10,602 bases of DNA from Streptosporangiaceae bacterium (GTDB lineage: Bacteria; Actinomycetota; Actinomycetes; Streptosporangiales; Streptosporangiaceae), in contig JASHTT010000158.1 of the NCBI GenBank assembly GCA_030040415.1, forward strand, positions 1 to 10,602. Reading direction: 5' to 3'. Below the pieces are notes generated by a model that worked only from the letters and a program-made list of their open reading frames with translations, was not told the origin of the DNA and ran no database searches. Shown piece by piece: positions 1-6,401 of this stretch; within the stretch, counting starts at the first letter, position 1; every line of letters starts with the position of its first letter. The position numbers and the translations under genes were made by a program.

Positions 1-4
1 CGAA

Positions 5-1183
5 GTGGGCGGTGAAGCCCCCGGCGGGGACGTCCTGATCATTGGTGGCGGCGTGATCGGGCTGAGCATCGGCTGGCGGGCCGCGCAGCGGGGCCTGAGC
101 GTCGTCATCGCGGACCCGGCGCCCGGCGCCGGCGCCACGCACGCCGCCGCGGGCATGCTGACGCCAGTCACCGAGGCCGCCTACGCAGAACGAGAACTGT
201 TTGCCCTCGGCCGGGAGTCGCTGCTGCGTTATCCGGACTTCACGGCCGAGCTAACCGGGATCACCGGGCTACAGGCAGGCTTCCGCCAGACGGGGACGCT
301 TGTGGTCGCTTATGACCATGACGACCTTGCCGTGCTGGACGAGCTGCGCCGACTGCAGGATTCCTTCGGGATCAGCACACAGCAGCTCAGCGCGCGTGAG
401 TGCCGCGAGGCGGAGCCCATGCTCGACCCGTCTGTCCGCGGTGGCCTGCTGGCTGCGGGAGACGGGTCAGTCGACCCCCGATTGCTGGCCGTAGCACTGC
501 TCGCCGCCGCGCAGGCGGCGGGCGTCCGGCTGGTCCGCCAGCAGGCGACCAGGTTGCTGACAGGCACCGGCCGGGTCAGCGGCGCGCAGCTCGATGACGG
601 CAGCACGATCACGGCGGGCCAGGTCGTGCTGGCGGCCGGCTGGTAGTCCGCGGCTCTTCCGGGGCTGCCAGCCGACGCCGTCCCGCCGGTCCGGCCTGTC
701 AAGGGCCAGATCCTGCGGCTGCGCTCGACGCCGGCCACCACGGCGGCAGGCCTGCCGCCGGGCCTGCTGCGCAGGACCGTGCGCGGCATCGTTCGCGGTG
801 CCAGCGTGTACCTCGTTCCGCGGCAGAGCGGTGAGCTGGTGATCGGCGCCACCCAGGAGGAACTCGGTGCCGACACGACGGTGACCGCCGGCGGGCTGTG
901 GCAGCTGCTCCGTGACGCCCGGGCGCTGGTTCCCGGCGTCACTGAGCTCGCGCTTGGCGACTTCGTCGCGGGGCTGCGGCCGGGCACACCAGACAACGCC
1001 CCGGTCATCGGGCCGGCCAGGCTGCCAGGCCTGGTCCTGGCCACCGGGCACTTCCGCTCGGGGGTGCTGCTGGCGCCGGTGACCGCGGATACGGTGGCGG
1101 ACTTCCTCGCGACCGGCACCCCTGATCCGCTGTGGAAGGCGTTCGCGCCCGACCGGTTCCCGGTCAGGGCTGAGGAGGCGTGA
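5..1183 (+). pseudogene. thiO: Glycine oxidase ThiO, interrupted by an in-frame TAG
   Basis: FAD-dependent glycine oxidase, which supplies dehydroglycine for the thiazole half of thiamine. The N-terminus shows the dinucleotide-binding motif IIGGGVIG (residues 12-19) and the FAD-contact stretch ATHAAAGML. The C-terminal half carries GLRPGTPDNAPVIG and GHFRSGVLLAP, typical of the D-amino-acid-oxidase fold. Codon 214 is TAG (644-646), in AAGW*SAALPGLP. Reading on in the same frame gives about 178 more family-like residues with no further stop or frameshift, ending at TGA 1181-1183. The full length of about 392 codons is normal for ThiO. The stop sits where relatives usually have Trp in an AAGxWS motif, so one TGG-to-TAG change would explain it. 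Start GTG 5 is the first in the window; any ribosome site lies outside, so the true start may be upstream. The downstream gene overlaps the stop codon region, indicating an operon. A recent nonsense mutation, a sequencing error or suppression are all possible. Confidence 0.85.
644..646 (+). other. In-frame amber codon inside thiO
   Basis: TAG in the thiO frame, immediately after a TGG codon. The frame before and after is the same, so this is a substitution and not an indel. The truncated product of 213 residues would keep most of the FAD-binding N-terminal half but lose the C-terminal part of the substrate/FAD fold. A possible reinitiation GTG lies at 779 in the same frame. Confidence 0.9.
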
Positions 1184-1185
1184 TC

Positions 1186-1386
1186 ATGCAGATTGTCATC
1201 AACGGGCGGCTGCATCAGGCTGCGGCGGTCATCTCGCTAACCCAGGCGGTCGAGCTGCTGACCAGCGCGAAGAGCGGGGTCGCCGCCGCCGTCAACGGCG
1301 AGATCGTGCGGCGCTCAGCCTGGGACGCGACCCGGCTGGCCGACGGCGACCAGGTCGAGGTGCTGACCGCAGTGCAAGGGGGCTGA
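1186..1386 (+). CDS. thiS: Sulfur carrier protein ThiS
   Basis: Ubiquitin-fold sulfur carrier for thiazole synthesis. The 66-residue product begins MQIVINGR and ends in the diagnostic Gly-Gly, whose C-terminus is adenylated and converted to a thiocarboxylate that donates sulfur to ThiG. The motifs VAAAVNGEIV and LADGDQVEVLTAVQGG are characteristic of the family. ATG 1186 is preferred because GAGGAG at 1172-1177 lies 8 bases upstream. A GTG at 1180 is in frame and overlaps the thiO stop, but it would be only 2 bases from that site. The gene sits between thiO and thiG in a translationally coupled operon. No thiF/moeB-type adenylating enzyme lies in the window, so that partner must be encoded elsewhere. 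Confidence 0.95.
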   Translation: MQIVINGRLHQAAAVISLTQAVELLTSAKSGVAAAVNGEIVRRSAWDATRLADGDQVEVLTAVQGG

Positions 1387-1388
1387 CC

Positions 1389-2147
1389 ATGGACGACCCG
1401 CTCGTCATCGCAGGCGAATCGTTCAGCTCCCGGCTGATCATGGGCACCGGCGGCGCGCCGAGCCTGGAGGTGCTCGACCGGGCACTCGTCGCGTCCGGCA
1501 CCGAGTTGACCACGGTTGCGATGCGCCGGGTCGATCCTGCGGCGGCAGGGTCGGTGCTCGACGTGCTCGCCGTCCGCGGCATCCGCGTGCTGCCGAACAC
1601 GGCGGGCTGCTTCACGGCCGCTGAGGCGGTGCGGCTCGCGCGTCTGGCCCGCGAGGCGCTCGGCACCGCGTGGGTGAAGCTCGAAGTGATAGCGGACGAG
1701 GTGACATTGCTGCCGGAGCCCGTCGAGTTGCTCACCGCTGCCGAGGAACTGGCCGCCGACGGCTTCACCGTGCTGCCCTACACCAACGACGACCCGGTGC
1801 TAGCCCGCCGACTCGAGCAGGTTGGCTGCGCCGCGGTCATGCCGCTCGGCTCTCCGATCGGCTCTGGCCTCGGCATTCGCAATCAGCACAACATCGAGCT
1901 GATCGTCGAGTCAGCCGGCGTTCCGGTGATCTTGGACGCCGGCATCGGGACAGCAAGCGACGCAGCCATCGCGATGGAACTGGGCTGCGCTGGAGTGCTG
2001 CTCGCCACCTCGGTCACGAGAGCGCGGGAGCCGGAACTCATGGCCGAGGCCATGCGGCTCGCGGTGACTGCCGGACGGCTGGCGTTCCTGGCCGGACGGG
2101 TACCAAGGCGCAGGTACGCGCTCGCATCCTCGCCCCCGCCGGGCTAG
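1389..2147 (+). CDS. thiG: Thiazole synthase ThiG
   Basis: Forms the thiazole phosphate ring from 1-deoxy-D-xylulose 5-phosphate, dehydroglycine and ThiS thiocarboxylate in the cytoplasm. The 252-residue TIM-barrel protein has the usual length. Family motifs include LIMGTGG (17-22 region), VLPNTAGCFTAAEAV (68-81), WVKLEVI with the predicted Schiff-base Lys97, the phosphate-binding MPLGSPIGSGLGI (151-163), VILDAGIGTASDAAIAMELG (180-199), and the C-terminal signature LAGRVPRRRYALASSP. The ATG lies 2 bases after the thiS stop, with AAGGGGG at 1376-1382 six bases upstream, so it is coupled to thiS. The frame is intact, in contrast to thiO. Confidence 0.97.
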   Translation: MDDPLVIAGESFSSRLIMGTGGAPSLEVLDRALVASGTELTTVAMRRVDPAAAGSVLDVLAVRGIRVLPNTAGCFTAAEAVRLARLAREALGTAWVKLEVIADEVTLLPEPVELLTAAEELAADGFTVLPYTNDDPVLARRLEQVGCAAVMPLGSPIGSGLGIRNQHNIELIVESAGVPVILDAGIGTASDAAIAMELGCAGVLLATSVTRAREPELMAEAMRLAVTAGRLAFLAGRVPRRRYALASSPPPG

Positions 2148-2197
2148 CCGACCCGACCAGGCGACTTCTTTGCGCGCGCCGAGCGGAGTGCGCGCCC

Positions 2198-2210
2198 TAC
2201 AATTCTGCCG
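2198..2210 (+). promoter_or_regulatory. Probable leaderless promoter (-10 TACAAT) of the kinase gene
   Basis: TACAAT at 2198-2203 matches the actinobacterial -10 consensus TAnnnT and ends 7 bases before the kinase ATG. There is no Shine-Dalgarno site upstream of that ATG. This spacing predicts that transcription starts at or next to the start codon, giving a leaderless mRNA. No convincing -35 hexamer is seen. A GCGCGC inverted pair at 2172-2177 and 2190-2195 overlaps the promoter and could be a weak hairpin at the end of the thi operon. Confidence 0.55.
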
Positions 2211-4211
2211 ATGGATACGACGTTGTCAGCTCCTGTCGGGCAGGTGCTCGACGGGCGCTACCTGGTCGAGTCCTACGTCGCGCGCGGCGGGATGGCCACG
2301 GTCTACGTTGGCCGTGACGTCCGGCTGGACCGGCAGGTGGCGCTCAAGATCGCCCACCCGGAACTGGCACGCGACGCGGAGTTCGTGGCGAGGTTCATCG
2401 GCGAGGCCAGGGCAGTGGCCCGGCTGTCGAGCCCCAACGTCGTTGCCGTCTTCGACCAGGGCTCCGATGGCGAACTGCACTACATCGCCATGGAGTACGT
2501 GCCCGGGCCGACGCTGCGCGAGCTGCTCGTAGCCCGTGGCCGACTGGGCCCGCGCGAGGCGCTCGACATCATCGAGCGCGTGCTGGCCGGGCTGGCCGCC
2601 GCGCACGAAGCCGGCATCGTGCACCGGGACGTCAAGCCAGAGAACGTGCTGCTCGGCAATGGGCGCTCGGTCAAGGTCGCTGACTTCGGCCTGGCCAGGG
2701 CCGCCGCTGGGATCAGCCACACCAGGACCGGGGTGCTGATTGGCACCGCTGCCTACCTCGCGCCCGAGCAGGTCGCGAGCAACACCTCGGATCAGCGTTC
2801 CGACGTGTACGCCGCGGGCGTCATGCTGTTCGAGATGCTCACCGGTGAACAGCCGCACACCGGCGAGACGCCGCTCGCGGTCGCCTACAAGCACGTCAAT
2901 GCCGTGGTGCCGGCGCCGTCCAGCCGCAACGCCGAGCTGCCGTCGGCCCTTGACGCGCTCGTGGCCCTGGCTACCAGCCGAGACCCGGAACTGCGGCCGC
3001 CTGACGCCGGCCACTATCTGCACGCGATTACGCAGGTACGGCGGGGCATGCCCGTGCCGGCCATGCAGCCCGTGCCGCAGCCCGGCGAGCAGACAGCGCC
3101 GGCCGACCCGGGCGGCCGCCACCGCCAGCCATCCGGCGTCGCGATGCCGGATGACGCCGGGCAGTCGGCTGGCCGCACCGCCGGCCACACGCTGCGGCAG
3201 ATCACCGACCCGTTGTCGGCCGGATCCAGCGGCGCCGAGGCCAACCGCACGATGGTGGTGCCTGCCGGCGGCATAGATCACGACGCCGCCGGCGGCTACC
3301 CGGGCGGACGGCCCCCTGGGCGCTACCGGGAGCCGCTGCTGCAGCGCTGGCTGTTCAGCCGGAGGATCCTGGTCCTGCTCGCTGTGGTGCTGGTCGCGGT
3401 GGCGGCGTGGTGGCTGGCCGCCGGGCGTTACGTGGCGGTGCCACGGGTCGCCGGCCGGACCCTCGCATCGGCCCGCAGCATGCTGCGCGCCGATGGGCTA
3501 ACGGTGCTGTCCGCCCCGGCCCGGCACAGCTACACCGTGCCTGCCGGAGACGTGATCGCGACCGAGCCGGCCGCGGGAACGCGAGTAACCCATGGCGGCA
3601 CTGTGACCGTCATCCCGTCGCTGGGGCCCTGGCTTGTGACCGTGCCCGCGGTCACCGGACAGCAGCTGGCACAGGCCGAACAGAGCCTGAAGGCAGTCGG
3701 CCTCAAGCCCGGGACTGTCAGTTACGAGACCTCGACCAGCATCCCGCCGGGCATCGTCATCTCCACCGACCCGATGGCCTACCAGCAATGGGCGAAGGAC
3801 AAGCCGGTCCGGCTGGTCGTCAGCGCGGGCCAGCCGCTGCCGGACTTCGTCGGGCAGCAGGTCTCGGCGGCGCAGGCCGCGGCGCAAAGCGGCGGCTACT
3901 CGATCCAGCAGGAGACCGTCGCCAACAGCTCACAGCCGCAGGGCACGGTCCTCAGCCAGCAGCCGAAGGCGGGCACGCCGATCAGCTCGGGTGAGGTCGT
4001 GACCGTCTGGGTGTCTGCGGGGCCGCCCGGTGTTGCCGTGCCTAACGTAGACGGCATGAGTGCCCAGCAGGCCGTCCAGACACTGCAGCAAGCGGGATTC
4101 CAGGTGAGCGTCGTGACCGGCCTGTTCGGGTCCCGCGTGACGAACTACTCGCCGCAGGGCACCGCCCCCAGCGGGTCGACCATCACGATCACGGTCGGCT
4201 ACACCCTGTAA
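2211..4211 (+). CDS. Membrane Ser/Thr protein kinase with four PASTA domains (PknB/PknL-like)
   Basis: Hanks-type kinase of 666 residues. The cytoplasmic kinase domain spans about 15-275: glycine-rich loop ARGGMATVY (24-32), catalytic Lys46 in VALK, HRD 138-140 with Lys142 and Asn145, DFG 158-160, two threonines in the activation segment (171 and 173) as likely autophosphorylation sites, and APE 184-186. A Pro/Gly-rich juxtamembrane linker (about 280-380) leads to one transmembrane helix (about 386-404, LVLLAVVLVAVAAW). Outside the membrane lie four PASTA repeats, at about 407-470, 476-540, 541-604 and 606-666. PASTA domains are known to bind peptidoglycan fragments or lipid II, so the likely role is sensing cell-wall state and phosphorylating cell-wall and division proteins. 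The protein ends at the last PASTA repeat. The gene follows thiG by 63 bases but appears to have its own promoter. I recall a PASTA kinase between thiamine genes and a DAHP synthase gene in Streptomyces, but I cannot check that here. Confidence 0.95.
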   Translation: MDTTLSAPVGQVLDGRYLVESYVARGGMATVYVGRDVRLDRQVALKIAHPELARDAEFVARFIGEARAVARLSSPNVVAVFDQGSDGELHYIAMEYVPGPTLRELLVARGRLGPREALDIIERVLAGLAAAHEAGIVHRDVKPENVLLGNGRSVKVADFGLARAAAGISHTRTGVLIGTAAYLAPEQVASNTSDQRSDVYAAGVMLFEMLTGEQPHTGETPLAVAYKHVNAVVPAPSSRNAELPSALDALVALATSRDPELRPPDAGHYLHAITQVRRGMPVPAMQPVPQPGEQTAPADPGGRHRQPSGVAMPDDAGQSAGRTAGHTLRQITDPLSAGSSGAEANRTMVVPAGGIDHDAAGGYPGGRPPGRYREPLLQRWLFSRRILVLLAVVLVAVAAWWLAAGRYVAVPRVAGRTLASARSMLRADGLTVLSAPARHSYTVPAGDVIATEPAAGTRVTHGGTVTVIPSLGPWLVTVPAVTGQQLAQAEQSLKAVGLKPGTVSYETSTSIPPGIVISTDPMAYQQWAKDKPVRLVVSAGQPLPDFVGQQVSAAQAAAQSGGYSIQQETVANSSQPQGTVLSQQPKAGTPISSGEVVTVWVSAGPPGVAVPNVDGMSAQQAVQTLQQAGFQVSVVTGLFGSRVTNYSPQGTAPSGSTITITVGYTL

Positions 4212-4224
4212 GTCGGCTAGACCT

Positions 4225-4259
4225 TGTGACTCCGCGTGGCTTTTGCGGAGCGGCTCACA
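4225..4259. terminator. Possible shared hairpin between convergent genes
   Basis: CTCCGC (4230-4235) pairs with GCGGAG (4245-4250) around a 9-base loop. The flanking TGTGA (4225-4229) can pair with TCACA (4255-4259) across a 4-base bulge. It lies between the kinase stop and the stop of the convergent molybdopterin gene, overlapping the latter. There is no T-tract, so termination is inferred from position and symmetry only. Confidence 0.4.
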
Positions 4260-4974
4260 GCGGTGGGCCCTCCCCGTCCATCTCCTGGTAGGAATAACGC
4301 TGCTCGTGCCACGGGTCGGCGACGTTGTGGTAGCCGCGCTCCTCCCAGAACCCGCGCCTGTCGATGCTCAGGTACTCGATGGCGCGGACCCACTTCACGC
4401 TCTTCCAGGCATACAAGTGCGGCACGACGAGCCGCAGCGGGAACCCGTGGTCGGGCGTCAGCTGGTTCCCGTCGCGGTGCGTCGCGAGTACCGTCTGGTC
4501 GGCTGCGAAGTCAGTCATCCGCACGTTGGCGCTGTAGCCGAAGTCGGCCCAGATCATCACGTGCGTCGCGGTCGGCGCGGGCGGGAACTCCGTCATCAGG
4601 TCGACGGCGAGCACGCCAGCCCAGCGGATGCCGGGAACCGTGAACTTCGTGACGCAATGGAAGTCGGCGACAACGTCGCTGACCGGCAGCGCGCAGACCT
4701 CTTCCCAGCTCAGGTACCTCTCGGCGCCCGACTCCGTCGCGCCGAAGATGCGCAGGTCCCACGTGTCCGGGCGAAACACTGGCACCGGCCCGTAGTGCAG
4801 CACCGGCAGCGTTCGCGGCACGTATTGCCCGGGCGGCAGTTGCGGTTGACGGCCTGCCTCCGGGGGCCCGGCCGCAGGCTTGCCAGCCCGACGTCCGCCG
4901 GACTGCGGTCGGCCAGCCCCTGGACGGCCCGTCAGCGGTGCCCGGGAGCGAGCATCAGCATCGCCGCCGCGCAC
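4255..4974 (-). CDS. Molybdopterin-dependent oxidoreductase, sulfite-oxidase fold
   Basis: Predicted molybdenum-cofactor enzyme of the sulfite oxidase/YedY (MsrP) superfamily, 239 residues. The core begins at LPPGQYVPR (46-54). It contains HYGPVPVF, then DFHCVTKF with Cys107 as the predicted molybdenum ligand, WADFGYSANV (142-151), HGFPLRLVVPHLYAWKSVKW (176-195) and RRGFWEERGYHNVADPW (206-222). These segments match a compact actinobacterial subfamily that has only the Moco domain, without heme or the C-terminal dimerisation domain. The first 45 residues are Arg/Gly/Pro-rich and poorly conserved in appearance. They show no twin-Arg signal or hydrophobic stretch, so a cytoplasmic location is inferred. 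GTG 4974 is the only usable in-frame start upstream of the core, with only a weak ribosome site. The substrate is unknown. It is convergent with the kinase and divergent from aroF. Confidence 0.9.
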   Translation of the reverse strand: MRGGDADARSRAPLTGRPGAGRPQSGGRRAGKPAAGPPEAGRQPQLPPGQYVPRTLPVLHYGPVPVFRPDTWDLRIFGATESGAERYLSWEEVCALPVSDVVADFHCVTKFTVPGIRWAGVLAVDLMTEFPPAPTATHVMIWADFGYSANVRMTDFAADQTVLATHRDGNQLTPDHGFPLRLVVPHLYAWKSVKWVRAIEYLSIDRRGFWEERGYHNVADPWHEQRYSYQEMDGEGPPL

Positions 4975-5175
4975 TCCGGTGCCGGGCTCGGTCGTCTCCA
5001 GCTGACCTGCCCCCTTCCCGCATGTCCCGGCGGCCCGGGGCGGCGAAACCCCGGAACCCCGCTTGCCGCCGCGACCGCGAAGTCGACCCTTTCCCGCAGG
5101 TGCAGTTATCTTGCCACCCTCCCCGATCCGGACTTTCCGCGACCACCCGGCGACGGACCATGGCGCGCGATGCGC

Positions 5176-5187
5176 TACGCTACGCGC
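5176..5187 (+). promoter_or_regulatory. Probable -10 element for the aroF leader transcript
   Basis: TACGCT at 5176-5181 fits TAnnnT and ends 6 bases before GTG 5188, the proposed leader-peptide start. This is the same leaderless arrangement as at the kinase gene. No clear -35 box is seen about 17 bases upstream. Between this point and the divergent molybdopterin gene (4975-5175) I see nothing else convincing; TTATCT at 5106-5111 is the only other AT-rich hexamer. Confidence 0.45.
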
Positions 5188-5262
5188 GTGCGCAACTCCT
5201 ATTGGTTTGGATTCGGCTACCGGCCCGGCCCCGGGACGGTCGCCCGCCAGACTCTGCGCTGA
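5188..5262 (+). CDS. Aromatic-rich leader peptide of aroF (attenuator)
   Basis: A 24-residue open frame from GTG 5188 to TGA 5260-5262, containing the run SYWFGFGY (codons 5197-5220). Five of the eight residues are aromatic, covering Tyr, Trp and Phe. Tyr TAT, Phe TTT and Gly GGA are used, which are codons unusual in this GC-rich genome. The GTG would be leaderless behind the -10 element at 5176-5181. An alternative start, ATG 5170, gives 30 residues but has no good ribosome site. The frame lies directly upstream of a strong intrinsic terminator and the DAHP synthase gene, the first enzyme of aromatic amino acid synthesis. By analogy with trp and phe leaders, ribosome stalling at these codons when aromatic aminoacyl-tRNA is scarce would favour transcription into aroF. 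The assignment rests on codon content and position, not on homology. Confidence 0.75.
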   Translation: MRNSYWFGFGYRPGPGTVARQTLR

Positions 5263-5294
5263 CGCAAGGCGACACTCAGCTAAGCCCCGGGCCG
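5221..5294 (+). promoter_or_regulatory. Candidate antiterminator pairing of the aroF attenuator
   Basis: CGGCCCGG at 5221-5228, starting right after the last aromatic codon, is perfectly complementary to CCGGGCCG at 5287-5294, inside the 5' half of the terminator hairpin. Forming this 8-bp pairing would break the terminator. A neighbouring segment, GCCCCGG (5228-5234), can also pair with the terminator's 3' arm at 5302-5308. A ribosome stalled near 5200-5212 leaves 5221-5228 mostly free; a ribosome reaching the stop codon at 5260 would cover or clear this region and let the terminator fold. Confidence 0.55.
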
Positions 5295-5314
5295 TGACGG
5301 TCCGGGGCTTTGTT
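5282..5314 (+). terminator. Intrinsic terminator (attenuator) before aroF
   Basis: AAGCCCCGG (5282-5290) pairs perfectly with CCGGGGCTT (5302-5310). The stem continues through a G-U pair (5291/5301) and CCG/CGG (5292-5294/5298-5300) to a 3-base TGA loop, giving 13 contiguous pairs. TTTGTT at 5309-5314 follows directly. The hairpin ends 20 bases before the aroF start and just before its ribosome site, so it must control aroF and not end an upstream gene. Confidence 0.85.
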
Positions 5315-5330
5315 CATGATGGAGGCTGCA

Positions 5331-6374
5331 ATGGTGGTGGTGATGGCCCCGGAGGCCACAGAGGGTGACATCGACGCGATCGTCGACCTGGTGGGCGCCG
5401 CGGGGGGCGAGGCGTTCGTGAGTCGCGGCGTGTCCCGCACGATCATCGGCCTTGTCGGCGACGTTGAGCAGTTCGGTGCGCTTAACCTGCGTAGCTACCG
5501 TGGCGTCAGCGACGTCGTGCGCATCTCCGTGCCCTACAAGCTCGTCAGCCGCGAGCACCACCCGAGCCGGTCGGTGATCACGGTCGGCGGCGTACCCATC
5601 GGGCCAGGAACTCTGACCGTGATCGCCGGTCCGTGCACCGTCGAAACCCCGGAACAGACGCTGACCGCCGCGCGGATGGCGCAGGCTGCGGGCGCGTCGA
5701 TGCTCCGAGGCGGCGCGTTCAAGCCGCGTACATCGCCCTACGCCTTCCAGGGCCTCGGGGAGGCAGGCCTTCGGATCCTGGCCGACGTCCGGGCCGAAAC
5801 TGGGCTGCCTGTCGTGACCGAGGTGATCGATCCAGCCGCCGTGGACCTGGTTTGCTCCTACGCCGACATGCTGCAGGTCGGCACGCGCAGCATGCAGAAC
5901 TTCGCGCTGCTGCAAGCCGTCGGCTCCGCGTCGAAGCCTGTCCTGCTCAAGCGGGGCATGAACGCAACCATCGAGGAATGGCTCATGGCCGCTGAGTACA
6001 TAGCGCAGCGCGGCAACCTGGACATCGTCTTGTGCGAGCGCGGCATCCGCACGTTCGAGACGGCCACCAGGAACACCCTCGACATCAGCGCCGTGCCGGT
6101 GGCGCAGCGGCTATCGCACCTGCCGGTGATCGTCGATCCCTCGCACTCCGGCGGCAGGCGCGACCTGGTGCTGCCGCTGAGCAAGGCGGCGATCGCCGTC
6201 GGCGCCGACGGCCTGATCGTGGACATGCACCCCGAGCCCGCCGCGGCCATGTGCGACGGTGACCAGGCGCTAACCGGCGCGGACATCCGTGAACTGCGGG
6301 CGGCGGTCACCTCGCTTCCGCCGCTGCTCGGCCGGGAACTCACCCCCGCGCCCCGGCCCGTGCTGGCCACCTGA
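5331..6374 (+). CDS. aroF: 3-deoxy-7-phosphoheptulonate (DAHP) synthase, type I-beta
   Basis: Condenses phosphoenolpyruvate and erythrose 4-phosphate, the committed step of the shikimate pathway. The 347-residue protein aligns by eye along its full length with the Thermotoga-type enzyme. An N-terminal ferredoxin-like regulatory domain (1-70) is followed by the TIM barrel, with AGPCTVE (Cys102), GGAFKPRTSPYAFQGLG (127-143), LLKRGMNATIEEW, ERGIRTFETATRNTLDIS (236-253), and VDPSHSGGRRD (268-278, His272). Predicted metal ligands are Cys102, His272, Asp298 and Asp309; position 298 is Glu in the Thermotoga enzyme as I recall it. The N-terminal domain in this subtype is linked to feedback by Tyr or Phe. 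Start ATG 5331 is chosen because GGAGG (5321-5325) is 5 bases upstream; in-frame TTG 5310, ATG 5316 and ATG 5319 lie before or in that site. A leader-peptide attenuator precedes it. Convergent with the next gene, 27 bases apart, with no clear terminator. Confidence 0.96.
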   Translation: MVVVMAPEATEGDIDAIVDLVGAAGGEAFVSRGVSRTIIGLVGDVEQFGALNLRSYRGVSDVVRISVPYKLVSREHHPSRSVITVGGVPIGPGTLTVIAGPCTVETPEQTLTAARMAQAAGASMLRGGAFKPRTSPYAFQGLGEAGLRILADVRAETGLPVVTEVIDPAAVDLVCSYADMLQVGTRSMQNFALLQAVGSASKPVLLKRGMNATIEEWLMAAEYIAQRGNLDIVLCERGIRTFETATRNTLDISAVPVAQRLSHLPVIVDPSHSGGRRDLVLPLSKAAIAVGADGLIVDMHPEPAAAMCDGDQALTGADIRELRAAVTSLPPLLGRELTPAPRPVLAT

Positions 6375-6401
6375 GTCCCTGGGCCGTCGGCGCAGACGCT
6401 G

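Noticed and set aside
1..10. TPP riboswitch before the thi operon
   Set aside because: The operon's upstream region lies outside the window, so presence or absence cannot be judged.
644..646. Programmed amber recoding (for example pyrrolysine insertion) in thiO
   Set aside because: No stem-loop or suppressor gene is visible, and the position is normally Trp, one base from TAG; mutation or error is simpler.
310..1215. Minus-strand 301-codon open frame across thiO
   Set aside because: A shadow of the thiO frame, typical of high-GC DNA; low-complexity Ser/Arg/Pro-rich product.
2226..3281. Minus-strand 351-codon open frame across the kinase
   Set aside because: Antisense to the conserved kinase domain, with no recognisable motif or ribosome site.
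4243..5262. Long plus-strand open frame (339 codons) opposite the molybdopterin gene
   Set aside because: Most of it is antisense to a clear conserved protein and has no family character. Only its last 24 codons (from 5188) are kept, as the aroF leader peptide.
5310..5330. Earlier aroF starts at TTG 5310, ATG 5316 or ATG 5319
   Set aside because: They fall in the terminator's T-tract or just before/overlapping the GGAGG site at 5321-5325, which is correctly spaced only for ATG 5331.
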